Positions 49,291 through 61,725 of a stretch of DNA of 64,000 nt are shown in pieces (the first letter of the stretch is position 1; each line of letters opens with the position of its first letter). The DNA comes from Petrolisthes cinctipes. Lineage: Eukaryota; Arthropoda; Malacostraca; Decapoda; Porcellanidae. The notes under the pieces were generated by a model. It worked only from the letters and a program-made list of their open reading frames with translations, did no database searches and was not told the origin of the DNA. Location: contig JAWQEG010000287.1 in assembly GCA_033782935.1 (NCBI GenBank), forward strand, positions 434,001 to 498,000, written 5' to 3'. The position numbers and the translations under genes are program-made.

Positions 49291-52200
49291 CGGGGTCCTA
49301 GAAGCGATCAGTACATGCCTACTCCTAGTTAGAATGTTTTCAAGATACAGACCCAAAACATACTTAAAAATCGATATTTTAGGTGCCCAAAAGTCGATAT
49401 GTGCATGCATCTTCAGTACCCGTTTATATCTCAAATTCAGGCTGAAAACACCCGAAAATTCGATATTTTGGGGTCCCAGAAGCGATCTGCACATGCCTAC
49501 TCAGTGCTAGAATATTTTCAAAATATAGACCCAAAACATGCTAGAAATAGATATTTTAGGTGCCCAAAGTCGATATCTCAAATTCAGGCCCAAAACACCC
49601 GAAAATCTGATATTTTGGAGTCCCAGAAGCGATCTGTACATGCCTACTCCGTGTTAGAGTATTTTCAAAATACAGGCCCAAATTACTGTATACTGAAAAT
49701 CGATCTTTAAGGTGCCCAAAGTCGATATGTGCATGCATCTTCTGTTTCCGTTTATATCTGAAATTCAGGTTCCTAACACCCGGAATTTCGATATTTTGGG
49801 GTCCCAGAAGCGATCTGTACATGCCTACTCAGATACAGGCCCAAAACATGCTGAAAATCGATATCTTAGGTGCCCAAAGTCGATATGTGAATGCATCTTC
49901 TGCAACCGTTTATATCCCAAATTCAACCTCAAAACACCCAAAAATTCGATATTTTTGGGTCCCAGAAGCGATCTGTACATGCCTACTCAGGGCTAGAATG
50001 TTTTCAAAATATAGGCTCAAAACAAGCTAAAAATCGATATTTTTAGTGTCCAAAGTCGATCTTCTGTACCCGTTTATATCCTAAATTCAGGCTCAAAACA
50101 CCCGAAAATTCGGTATTTTTGGGTCCTAGCAACGATATGTACATTCCTACTCCTAGTTAGAATATTTTCAAGATACAGACCCAAAACATGCTCAAAATCG
50201 ATATTTTAGGTGCCCACAAGTCAATATGTGCATGCATCTTCAGTACCCGTTTATATCTCAAATTCAGGTTTAAAACACCCGCAAATTCGATATTTTGAGG
50301 TCTCAGAAGCGATGTGTACATGCCTACCCCGTGTTAGAGTATTTCCTAAATACAGGCTCAAAACATGCTCAAAATCGATATTTTAGGTGTCCAAAGTCGA
50401 TATGTGCATACATCTTCTGTACCCGTTTATATCTCAAATTCCGGCTCAAAACACCCGAAAATTCGGTATTTTTGGGTCCTAGAAGAGATCTGTACATGCC
50501 TACTCCTAGTAAGAATGTTTTCAAGATACAGACCCAAAACATGCTCAAAATCGATATTATAGGAGCCCAAAAGTCGATATGTGCATACATCTTCTGTACC
50601 CGTTTATATCTCAAATTCAGGCCCAAAACACCTGAAAATTCGATATTTTGGGGTCCCAGAAGCGATCTGTACATGCCTACTCAGTGCTAAAAAATTTTCA
50701 AAATATAGGCTCAAAACATGCTAAAAATCGATATTTTAAGTGTTCAAAGTCGATATTAGCATACATCTTCTGTACCCGTTTATATCTTAAATTCAGGCTC
50801 AAAACACCCGAAAATTCGATATTTTGGGGTTCCAAAAGCGATCTGTACATGCCTACTCAGTGCTAGAATATTTTCAAAATATAGACCCAAAACATGCTCA
50901 AAATCGATATTTTAAGTGTCCAAAGTCGATATGTGCATACATCTTCTGTACCCGTTTATATCTCAAATTAAGGCTCAAACCACCCGAAATTTGGTATTTT
51001 TTGGTCCTAGAAGCGTTCTGTACATGCCTACTCCTAGTAAGAATGTTTTCAAGATACAGACCAAAAACATGCTCAAAATCGATATTTTAGGAGCCCAAAA
51101 GTCGATATGTGCATGCATCTTCTGTACCCGTTTATATCTCAAATTCAGGCTCAAAACATCTGAAAATTCGATATTTTGGGGTCCCAGACGCGATCTGTAC
51201 ATGGCTACTCAATGCTAGAATATTTTCAAAAATATAGGCCCAAAACATGCTAAAAATCGATATTTTAGGTGCCCAAAATCGATATCTCAAATTCAGGCCC
51301 AAAACACCCAAAAATTCGATATTTTGGGGTCCCTGAAGCGATTTGTACATGGCTACTCCTTGTTAGAGTTCTTTTAAAATACAAGCCCAAAACATACTGA
51401 AAATCGATCTTTTAGGTGCCCAAAAGTCGATATGTGCATACATCTTCTGTACCCGTTTATATCTCAAATTCAGACTCCAAACACCCGAAAATTCGATATT
51501 TTTGGGTCCCAGAAGCGATTTGTACATGCCTACTCACTGCCAGATTATTTTCAAAATATAGGCCCAAAACATGCTAAAAATCGATATTTTAAGTGCCCAA
51601 AGTCGATATCTCAAATTAAGGCCAAAAACACCTGAAAACTCGATATTTTGGGATCCCAGAAGCGATCTCTACATGCCTACTCCGTGTTAGAGAATTTTCA
51701 AAATACAGGCCCAAAGCATGGTGAAAATCGCTAGTTTAGGTGCCCAAAGTCAATATGTGTATGCATCTTCTGCACCCGTTTATATAAAAAATTCAACCTC
51801 AAAACACCCGAAAATTCGATATTTTTGGGTCCCAGAAGCGATCTGTACATGCCTACTCAGTGCTAGAATGTTGTCAAAGTAAAGGCTCAAAACATGCTAA
51901 AAATCGATATTTTACGTGTCTAAAGTCGATATGTGCATGCATCTTCTGTACCCGTTTATATCTCAAATTCAGGCTCAAAACACCCGAAAATTCGGTATTT
52001 TTGGGTCCTAGAAGAGAACTGTACATGCCTACACCTAGTGAGAATGTTTTCAAGATACAGACCCAAAACATGCTCAAAATCAATATTTTAGGTGCCCAAA
52101 AGTCGATATGTGCATGCATCTTCAGTACCCGTTTATATCTCAAATTCAGGCTCAAAACACCCGACAATTCGATATTTTGGGGTCCAAGAAGCGATCTGTA

Positions 52201-52770
52201 CATGCCTACTCCGTGTTTTAGTATTTTCAAAATACAGGCCCAAAACATGCTAAAAATCGATATTTTAGGTGTCCAAATTCGATATGTGCATGCATCTTCT
52301 GTACCCGTTTATATCTCAAATTCAGGCTCAAAACACTCGAAAATTCGGTATTTTTGGGTCCTAGAAGCGATCTGTATATGCCTACTCCTAGTTAGAATGT
52401 TGTCAAGATACAGATCCAAAACATGCTCAAAATCGATATTTTAGGTGCCTAAAAGTTGATATGTGCATGCATCTTCAGTGCCCGTTTATATCTCAAATTT
52501 AGGCTCAAAACACCCGAAAATTCGATATTTTGGGGTCCCAGAAGCGATCTGTACATGCCTACTCCGTGTTAGAGTATTTTCAAAATACAGGCCCAAAACA
52601 TGCTGAAAATCAATATTTTAGTTGCCCAAAGTCGATATCACAAATTCAGGCCGAAAACACCTGAAAATTCTATATATTATGGGGTCCCAGAAGCGATCTG
52701 TACATGCCTACTCAGTGCTAGAATGTTTTCAAAATATAGGCTCAAAATATGCTAAAAATCGATATTTTAA
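49291..52770 (+). repeat. Right-half colinear duplication, copy 2
   Basis: Matches 41,941-45,080 in monomer order with two net insertions, about 354 bp near 50,340-50,690 (two CCTACCCCG and CCTAGTAAG monomers) and 323 bp at about 51,430-51,760. Private marks include CTAGCAACGATATG near 50,128 and GTTCTGTACATG near 51,016. Confidence 0.77.
51430..51760 (+). repeat. 323-bp two-monomer insertion copied from a neighbour type
   Basis: This piece is absent at the matching place of copy 1 (near 43,735) but matches 45,233-45,560 (shift 6,197): CTCAAATTCAGACTCC, CCAGATTATTTTC, AATTAAGGCCAAAAAC and CATGGTGAAAATCGCTAG are shared. Its length is 176 plus 147 bp, so the register is kept. It looks like insertion or conversion by a neighbouring pair of monomers. 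Confidence 0.72.
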
Positions 52771-55258
52771 GTGTTCAAAGTCGATATGTGCATGCATCTT
52801 CTGTACCCGTTTATATCTCAAATTCAGGATCAAAACACCCGAAAATTAGATATTTTGGGGTCCCAGAAGCGATCTGTACATGCCTACCCAGTGCTAGAAT
52901 ATTTTCAAAATATATGCCCAAAACATGCTAAAAATCGATATTTTAGGTGCCCAAAGTCGATATCTCAAATTCAGGCCAAAACTCCCAAAAATTCTATATT
53001 TTGGGGTCCCAGACGCGATCTGTACTTGCCTAATCCGTGTTAGAGTATTTTCAAAATACAGGACCAAAACATACTGAAAATCGATTTTTTAGGTGCCCAA
53101 AAGTCGATATGTGCATGCATCTTCTGTACCCGTTTATATCTCAAATTCAGGTTCCAAACACCCGGAAATTCGATATTTTGGGGTCCCAGAAGCGATCTGT
53201 ACATGCCTAGTCAGTGCTAGAATATTTTCAAAATATAGGCTCAAAACAGGCTAAAAATCGATATTTTAAGTGTCTAAAGTCGATATGTGCATGCATCTTC
53301 TGTACCCGTTTATATCTCAAATTCAGGCTCAAAACACCCGACAATTCGATATTTTGGAGTCCCAAAAGCGATATGTACATGCCTACTCAGCGCTTGAATA
53401 TTTTTAAAATAGAGGCCCAAAACATGCTGAAAATCGTTTTTTTGTGTGAAGAAAGTCGATATGTGCATGCATCTTCTGTACCCGTTTATATCCCAAATTC
53501 ATTCTCAAAACACCAGAAAATTCGGTATTTTTGGGTCTTTTAAACGCTCTGTACATGCTTACCCAGTGCTTGATTAAATTCAAAACATAGGGCCAATACA
53601 TGCTTAAAATCGATATTATAGGTGATCAAAGTCGATATCTGCATGCATCTTCTGTTCCCGTTTATATCCCAAATTCAGGCTAAAAACACCTGAAAATTTA
53701 ATTTTTTTGGGTCCCAGAAGCGATCTGTACATGCCTACTCAGTGTTAGAATATTTTCAAAATACAGGCCCAAAATAAGCTGAAAATCGTAATTTTTGGTG
53801 CCCAAAATCGATATGTGCATGAATCATCAGCACTCGCTTGTATCCCAAATTCAGGTTTAAAACACCTTAAAATTCGATACTTTTTGTTCCCAGAAGGGAT
53901 CTGTAAATGCCTACTCAATATTAAAATATTTTCAAAATACAGACCCAAAACAAGCTGAAAACCGATATTTTATGTGCCCAAAATCCATATGTGCATTCAT
54001 CTTCTGTACCCGTTTATATCTCAAATTCAGGCTCAAAACACCCGAAAATTCTATATTTTTGGGTCCTAGAAGCGATCTGTACATGCCTACTCCTAGTTAG
54101 AATGTTTTCAAGATACAGACCCAAAACATGCTCAAAATCGATATTTTAGGTGCCCAAAGTCGATATATCAAATTTAGACCCAAAACACCCGAAAATTCGA
54201 TATTTGGGGGTCCCAGAAGCTATCTGTACATGCCTCCTCCGTATTAGAGTATTTTTAATATACAGGCCCAAAACATGCTGTAAATCGATATTTTAGGTGC
54301 CCAAAAGTCGATATGTGTATGCATCTTCTGCACCCGTTTATATCCCAAATTCAACCTCAAAACACCCGAAAATTCGATATTTGGGGGTCCCAGAAGCGAT
54401 CTGTACATACCTACTCAGTGCTTGAATGTTTTCAAAATATAGGCTCAAAACATGCTAAAAATCGATATTTTTTGTGTCCAAAATCGATATGTGCATGCAT
54501 CTTCTGTACCCGTTTATATCTCAAATTCAGGCTTAAAACACCCGAAAATACGATATTTTGGGGTCCCAGAAGTGATCTGTACATATCTACTTTGTGCTAG
54601 AATATTTTCAAAATTTAGGCTCAAAACATGCTAAAAATCGATATTTTAAGTCTCCAAAGTCGATATGTGCATGCATCTTCTGTACCCGTTTATATCTCAA
54701 ATTAACGCTCCAAACACCCGAAAATTCGATATTTTGGGGTCCCAGAAGCGATCTGTACATGCCTACTCAGATACAGGCCCAAAACATGCTGAAAATCGAT
54801 ATTTTAGGTGCCCAAAGTCAATATGTGTATGCATCTTATGCACCCGTTTATATCTCAAATTCAACCACAAAACACCCGAAAATTCGATATTTTTCGGTCC
54901 CAGAAGCGATCTGTACATGCCTACTCAGAGCTAGAATGTTTTTAAAATATAGGCTCAAAACATGCTGAAAATCGATATTTTAAGTGTCCAAAGTCTATAT
55001 GTGCATGCATCTTCTGTACCCGTTTATATCTCAAATTCAAGCTCAAAACACCCGAAAAATCGGTATTTTTGGGTCCTAGAAGCGATCTGTACTTGCCTAC
55101 TCCTAGTTAGAATGTTTTCAAGATACAGACCCAAAACATGCTCAAAATCGATATTTTAGGTGCCCAAAAGTCGATATGTGTATGCATCTTCAGTACTTGT
55201 TTATATCTTCTATTCAGGCTCAATACACCCGAAAATTCGATATTTTGGGGTCCCAGAA
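52771..55258 (+). repeat. Diverged mosaic, including a partial divergent-class set
   Basis: Ordinary monomers to about 53,400, then ATCGTTTTTTTGTGTG near 53,434, CTTACCCAGTGC near 53,558, and part of the divergent tetramer (GGTGATCAAAGTCG near 53,621, AATCGTAATTTTTGG near 53,783, GATACTTTTTGTTCCC near 53,876). From about 54,260 to 54,960 it matches about 60,040-60,735 (shift near 5,775), with AAAATACGATATTTTGG and CATATCTACTTTGTG as marks. No gene is seen. Confidence 0.75.
54725..54882 (+). repeat. 158-bp monomer variant (18-bp deletion)
   Basis: TTCGAT boxes at 54,725 and 54,883 are 158 bp apart. The monomer lacks 18 bases so that CCTACTCAG joins ATACAGG directly at 54,770/54,771, which removes most of the 15-bp dyad. 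It is linked to downstream marks: GTCAATATGTGTATGCATC, CACCCG in place of TACCCG, and AATTCAACC in place of AATTCAGGC. Members with the same deletion occur near 985, 5,948, 13,863, 19,780, 23,865, 25,080, 29,222, 57,050 and 60,541. The shared deletion and linked marks indicate one origin. Confidence 0.88.
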
Positions 55259-56335
55259 GCGATTTGTACATGCCTACTCAGTGCTGGAATGTTTTCAAAA
55301 TATAGGCCCAAAACATGCTAAAAATCGTTATTTTAGGTGCCCAAAGTCGATATCTCAAATTCAGGCCCAAAACACCCGAAAATTCGATATTTTTTGGTCC
55401 CAGAAGCGAGTTGTACATGCCTACTCAGATACAGGCTCAAAACATGCTAAAAATCGATATTTGAAGTGTCCAAAGTCGATATGTGCATGCCTCCTCCGTG
55501 TTAGAGTATTTTCCAAATATTGGCCCAAAACATGCTAAAAATCGATATTGTGGGTGCACAAAGTCGATATGTGCATGCATTTTCTGTACCCGTTTATATC
55601 TCAAATTCAGGCTCCAAACACCCGAAAATTCGATATTTTTGGGTCCCAGAAGCGATCTGTACATGCCTACTCTGTGATAGAGTATTTTCAAAATACAGGC
55701 CAAAACATGCTCAAAATCGATATTTTGGGTGCCCAAAGTCGATATGTGCAAGCATCTTCAGTACCCGTTTACATTCCAAATTGAGGTTCAAAACACCCAA
55801 AAATTCAATATTTTTGGGTCCCAGAAGCGATCTGTACATGCTCACTCTGTGCTAGAATATTTTACAAAATATAGGCCTAAAACATGCTGAAAATCGTTTT
55901 TTTTTTGTGAAGAAAGTCGATATGTGCATGCATCTTCTGTACCCGTTTATATCTCAAATTCATTCTCAAATCACCAGAAAATTCGGTATTTTTGGGTCTT
56001 AGAAGCTCTCTGTACATGCTTACCCAGTGCTAGATTAAATTCAAAATATAGGGCCAAAACATACTAAAAATCGATATTTTAGGTGCCCAAAGTCGAAATG
56101 TTCATGCATCTTCTGTACCCGTTTATATCCCAAATTCAGTCTCAAAACACCTGAAAATTCGATATTTTTGGATCCCAGAAGCAATTTCCACATGCATAGT
56201 CAGTGGTAGAATATTTTCAAAATACAGGCCCAAAACATGCTTAAAATCGATATTATAGGTGATCAAAGTCGATATCTGCATGCATCTTCTGTTCCCGTTT
56301 ATATCCCAAATTCAGGCTAAAAACACCTGAAAATT
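55259..56335 (+). repeat. 1.08-kb duplicate of 45,640-46,717
   Basis: Same monomer order as 45,640-46,717 at shift 9,618-9,619, including GAGTTGTACATG, the half-monomer deletion, TATTGTGGGTGCAC, the T-run monomer (near 55,896) and the CTTACCC and GTCGAAATGTTC monomers. Scattered differences show it is older than the left-hand block pairs. Confidence 0.8.
55453..55540 (+). repeat. Exact 88-bp half-monomer, second copy
   Basis: ATCGAT boxes at 55,453 and 55,541 are 88 bp apart, with the same GTGCATGC-CTCCTCCGTG join as at 45,866. Both lie inside the duplicated 1.08-kb segment, so a single deletion explains both. Confidence 0.87.
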
Positions 56336-57540
56336 CGATATTTTGGGGTCCCAAAAGCAATCTGTACATGCCTACTCCGTGTTAGAGTATTTTCAAAATA
56401 CAGGCCCAAAACATGCTAAAAATCGATATTTTAAGTGCCCAAAAGTCGATATGTGCATGCATCTTCTGTACCCGTTTATATCTCAAATTCAGGCTCAAAA
56501 CACCGAAAATTCGATATTTTGGGGTCCCAGAAGCGATCTGTACATGCCTACGCAGTGCTAGAATATTTTCAAAATACAGTCCCAAAACATGCTAAAAATC
56601 GATATTTTAGGTGCCCAAAATCGATATATCAAATTCAGGCCCAAAACACTCGAAAATTCGATATTTTGGGGTCCCAGAAGCTATCTGTACATGCCTACTC
56701 AGTGCTAGAATTTTTTCAAAATATAGGCTCAAAACATGCTAAAAATCGATATTTTAAGTGTCCAAAATCGATATGTGCATGCATCTTCTGTACCCGTTTA
56801 TATCTCAAAATCAGGCTTAAAACACCCGAAAATACGATATTTTGGGGTCCCAGAAGTGATCTGTACATAACTACTTTGTGCTAGAATATTTTCTAAATAT
56901 AGGCTCAAAACATGCTAAAAATCGATATTTTAAGTGTCCAAAGTCGATATGTATATGCATCTTCTGTACCCGTTTATATCTCAAATTCAGGCTCCAAACA
57001 CCCGGAAATTCGATATTTTGGGGTCCCAGAAGCGATCTGTACATGCCTACTCAGATACAGGCCCAAAACATGCTGAAAATCGATATTTTAGGTGCCCAAA
57101 GTCAATATGTGTATGCATCGTCTGCACCCGTTCATATCTCAAATTCAACCACAAAACAACCGAAATTCGATATTTTTCGGTCCCAGAAGCGATCTGTACA
57201 TGCCTACTCAGTGGTAGAATGTTTTCAAAATATAGGCTCAAAACATGCTAAAAATCGATATTTTTAGTGTCAAAAGTCAATCTTCCGTACCCGTTTATAT
57301 CTTAAATTCAGGCTCAAAACACTCGAAAATTCGGTATTTTTTTGATCCTAAAAGCGATATGTACATGACTACTCCTAGTTAGAATGTTTTCAAGATAGAG
57401 ACCCAAAACATGCTCAAAATCGATATTTTAGGTGCCCAAAAGTTGATATGTGCATGCATCTTCAGTACCCGTTTTTATATCAAATTCAGGCTCAAAACAC
57501 CCGAAAATTCGATATTTTGGTGTCCCAGAAGCGATATGTA
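56336..57540 (+). repeat. Diverged mosaic segment
   Basis: Contains a monomer with CACCGAAAATTC (1 bp short, near 56,501), also found at 59,817. CCTACGCAGTGC occurs near 56,548 and 59,864. The AAAATACGATATTTTGG type near 56,830 is followed by a 158-bp and a 164-bp monomer. Order resembles 59,690-60,730 but with pieces rearranged. No gene is seen. Confidence 0.74.
57168..57331 (+). repeat. 164-bp monomer variant (12-bp deletion)
   Basis: CGATATTTT at 57,168 and CGGTATTTT at 57,332 are 164 bp apart. Twelve bases (ATGTGCATGCAT) are missing, so GTCGAT or GTCAAT joins CTTCTG directly. The variant is linked to TTTTTAGTGTC upstream and TTTATATCTTAAATTC downstream. It recurs near 1,225, 2,092, 6,176, 7,575, 9,925, 12,248, 14,090, 14,957, 18,163, 29,447, 30,316, 34,482, 42,709 and 50,050. 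A related form near 16,283, 32,602, 36,998 and 58,118 has CATACTTTTG or CGTACTTTTG here. Confidence 0.85.
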
Positions 57541-58512
57541 CATGCCTACTCCGTGTTAAAGTATTTTCAAAATACAGGCCCATAACATACTGAAAATCGA
57601 TCTTTTAGGTGCCCAAAAGTCGATATGTGCGTGCATCTTCTGTACCCGTTTATATCTCAAATTCAGGCTCCAAACACCCGAAAATTCGATATTTTGGGGT
57701 CCCAAAAGCGATCTGTACGTGCCTACTCAGTGCTAGAACATTTTCAAAATATAGACCCAAAACATGCTAAAAATCGATATTTTAGGTGCCTAGAGTCGAT
57801 ATATCAAATTCAAGCCCAAAACACCGGAAAATTCGATATTTTAGGGTCCCAGAAACGATCTGTACATGCCTACTCCGTGTTAGAGTATTTTCGAAATACA
57901 GGCCCAAAACATACTGAAAATCGATCTTTTAGGTGCCCAAAAGTCGATATGTGCATGCATCTTCTGTACCCATTTATATCTCAAATTCAACCTCCAAACT
58001 CCCTAAAAATCGATATTTTTGGGTCCCAGAAGCGATCTGTACATGCCTACTCAGTGCTAGAATTATTTTCAAAATATAGGCTCAAAATATGCTAAAAATC
58101 GATATTTTTAGTTTCCAAAGTCGTACTTTTGTACCCGTTTATATCATAAATTCAGGATCAAAACACTCGAAAATTCGGTATTTTTGGGTCCTAGAAGCGA
58201 TATGTACATGCCTACTCCTAGTTAGAATGTTTTCAAGATACAGACCCAAAACATGCTCAAAATTGATATTTTAGGTGCCCAAAGTTGATATGTGCATGCA
58301 TCTTCAGTACCCGTTTATATATCAAATTCAGGGTCAAAACACCCGAAAATTCGATATTTTGGGGTCCCAGAAGCGATCTGTACATGCCTACTCACTGCTA
58401 GAATATTTTCAAAATATAGTCCCAAAACATGCTAAAAATCGATATTTTAGGTGCCCAAAGTCGATATCTCAAATTCAGGCCCAAAACACCCGAAAATTCG
58501 ATATTTTGGGGT
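57541..58512 (+). repeat. Q-left/P-right block recurring 41.8 kb away
   Basis: About 970 bp matching 15,704-16,675 (shift 41,836-41,837) and, in part, 36,560-37,400. Marks are ATGTGCGTGCATC, GGTGCCTAGAGTCG, AATTCAAGCCC, ACCGGAAAATTC, and the CGTACTTTTG monomer. It spans the point where P passes into Q at 16.0-16.2 kb, so that P-to-Q order existed before the left-hand duplication. Confidence 0.8.
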
Positions 58513-60849
58513 CGCAGAAGCGATCTGTACATGCCTACTCAGATAGAGGCTCAAAACATACTGAAAATCGATCTTTTAGGTGCCCAAAAGTCGATATGTG
58601 GATGCATCTTCTGTACCCGTTTATATCTCAAATTCAGGCTCAAAACACCCGAAAATTCGATATTTCGGGGTCCCAGAAGCGATCTGTACATGCCTACTCA
58701 GTGCTAGAATATTTTCAAAATATAGCCCCAAAACATGCTATAAATCGATATTTTAGGTGCCCAAAGTCGATATCTCAAATTCAGGCCCAAAACACCCGAA
58801 AATTCGATATTTTTTGGTCCCAGAAGCGATCTGTACATGCCTACTCCGTGTTAGAGTATTTTCAAAATACAAGCCCAAAACATACAGTAAATCGATATTT
58901 TAGGTGCCCAAAAGTCGATATGTGCATGCATCTTCTGTACCCGTTTATATCTCAAATTCAGGCTCCAAATACCCGAAAATTCGATATTTTTTGATCCCAG
59001 AAGCGATGTGTACATGCCTACTCAGATACAGGCCCAAAACATGCTAAAAATCGATATTTTAGGTGACCAAAGTCAATCTGTGTATGCATCTTCTGCACCC
59101 GTTTATATCCCAAATTCAACCTCAAAACACCCGAAAATCCGATATTTTTGGGTCCCAGAAGCGATCTGTACATGCCTACTCAGTGCTAGAATGTTTTCAA
59201 AATATAGGCTCAAAACATGCTAAAAATCGATATTTTAAGTGTCTAAAGTCAATATGTGCATGCATCTTCTGTACCCGTTTATATCTCAAATTCAGGCTCA
59301 AAACACCTGAAAATTCGGTATTTTTGGGTAATAGAAGCAATATGTACATGCCTACTCCTAGTTAGAATGTTTTCAAGATACAGACCTAAATTATGCTCAA
59401 AATCGATATTTTAGGTGCCCAAAAGTCGATATGTGCATGCATCTTCAGTACCTGTTTATATCACAAATTCAGGCTCACAACATCCGAAAATTCGATATTT
59501 TTGGGTCCCAGAAGCGATCTGTGTTAGAGTATTTTCAAACTACAGGCCCAAAACATGCTGAAAATCGATATTTCAGGTACCAAAGTCAATATGTGTATGC
59601 ATCTTCTGCACCCGTTTATATCCCAAATTCAACCTCAAAACACCCGAAAATTCGATATTTTGGGGTCCCAGAAGCTATCTGTACATGCCTACTCAGTGCT
59701 AGAATGTTTTCAAAATATCGGCTCAAAACATGATAAAAATCGATATTTTAAGTGTCCAAAATCGATATGTGCATGCATATTCTGTACCCTTTTATATCTC
59801 AAATTCAGGCTCAAAACACCGAAAATTCGATATTTTGGGGTCCCAGAAGCGATCTGTACATGCCTACGCAGTGCTAGAATATTTTCAAAATACAGGCCCA
59901 AAACATGCTAAAAATCGATATTTTTGGTGCCCAAAGTCGATATATGAAATTCAGGCCCAAAACACCCGAAAATTCGATATTTTGCGGTCCCAGAAGCTAT
60001 CTGTACATGCCTACTCCGTGTTAGAGTATTTTTAATATACAGGCCCAAAACATGCTGAAAATCGATATTTTAGGTGCCCAAAAGTCGATATTGTATGCAT
60101 CTTCTGCACCCGTTTATATCCCAAATTCAACCTCAAAACACCCGAAAATTCGTTATTTTTGGGTCCCAGAAGCGATCTGTACATGCCTACTCAGTGCTAG
60201 AATGTTTTCAAAATATAGGCTCAAAACATGCAAAAATCGATATTTTAAGTGTCCAAAGTCGATATATGCATGCATCTTCTGTACCCGTTTATATCTCAAA
60301 TTCAGGCTTAAAACACCCGAAAATACGATATTTTGGGGTCCCAGAAGTGATCTGTACATATCTACTTTGTGCTAGAATATTTTCAAAATATAGGCTCAAA
60401 ACATGCTAAAAATCGATATTTTAAGTGTCCAATGTCGATATGTGAATGCATCTTCTGTACCCGTTTATATCTCAAATTCAGGCTCCAAACACCCGAAAAT
60501 TCGATATTTTATGGTCCCAGAAGCGATCTGTACATGCCTACTCAGATACAGGTCCAAAACATGCTGAAAATCGATATTTTAGGTGCCCAAAGTCAATATG
60601 TGTATGCATCTTCTGCACCCGTTTATATCTCAAATTCAACAACAAAACACCCGAAAGTTCGATATTTTTCGGTCCCAGAAGCGATCTGTACATGCCTACT
60701 CAGTGCTAGAATTTTTTCAAAATATAGGATCAAAACATGCTAAAAATCGATATTTTAAGTGTCCAAAGACGATATGTGCATGCATTTTCTGTACCCGTTT
60801 ATATCTCAATTTCTGGCTCAAAACACCCGAAAAATCGGTATTTTTGGGT
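58513..60849 (+). repeat. Diverged mosaic segment
   Basis: Mixed monomers. It includes an 18-bp-deletion type with GATAGAGGC near 58,542, another near 59,021, a 15-bp deletion where CGATCTG joins TGTTAGAG near 59,520, and GTCGATATTGTATGC near 60,086 (2-bp loss). From about 60,040 it follows 54,260 onward. No gene or insertion is seen. Confidence 0.74.
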
Positions 60850-61725
60850 CTAAGAAGTGCTCTGTATATGCTTACCCAGTGCTAGATTAAATTCAAAATA
60901 TAGGGCAAAACATACTAAAAATCGATATTTTAGGTGCCCAAAGTCGAAATGTTCATGAATCTTCTGTACCCGTTTATATCCCAAATTCAGTCTCAAAACA
61001 CCTGAAAATTCGATGTTTTTGGGTCCCAGAAGCAATCTCCACATGCATAGTCAGTGCTAGAATATTTTCAAAATACAGGCCCAAAACATGCTTAAAATCG
61101 ATATTATAGGTGATCAAAGTCGATATCTGCATGCATCTTCTGTTCCCGTTTATATCCCAAATTCAGGCTAAAAACACCTGAAAATTTGATTTTTTGGGGT
61201 CCCAGAAGCGATCTGTACATGCCTACTCAGTGTTAGAATATTTTCAAAATACAGGCCCATAATAAGCTGAAAATCGCAATTTTTGGTGCCCAAAATCGAT
61301 ATGTGCATGAATCATCAGCACTCGCTTGTATCCCAAATTCAGGTTTAAAACACCTTAAAATTCGATACTTTTTGTTCCCAGAAGGGATCTGTAAATGCCT
61401 ACTCAATGTTAAAATATTTTCAAAATACAGACCCAAAACAAGCTGAAAACCGATATTTTATGTGCCCAAAATCCATATGTGCATTCATCTTCTGTACCCG
61501 TTTATATCCCAAATTCAGGCTCAAAACACCCGAAAATTCGATATTTTTCGGTCTCAGAAGCAATGTGAACATGCTTACACAATGCTAGAATACATTCAAA
61601 ATATAGGGCCAAAACATCCTGAAAATCGATACTTCAGGTGACCAAAGTCGATATGTGCATATATCTTCAGTACCGGTTTCTATCTCAAATTCATGCTCAA
61701 AACACCCGAAAATTCTATATTTTTG
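60850..61725 (+). repeat. Divergent-class monomer set (single copy of the 704-bp tetramer)
   Basis: Begins with CTTACCCAGTGC near 60,870 and GTCGAAATGTTC near 60,945, then the full tetramer with ATCTCCACATGCAT near 61,036, GGTGATCAAAGTCG near 61,109, AATCGCAATTTTTGG near 61,273, and TACATTCAAAATATAGGG near 61,590. Here the tetramer is not duplicated, unlike at 46.5 kb. A few private bases differ, such as AGCAATGTGAACATG near 61,559. Confidence 0.82.
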
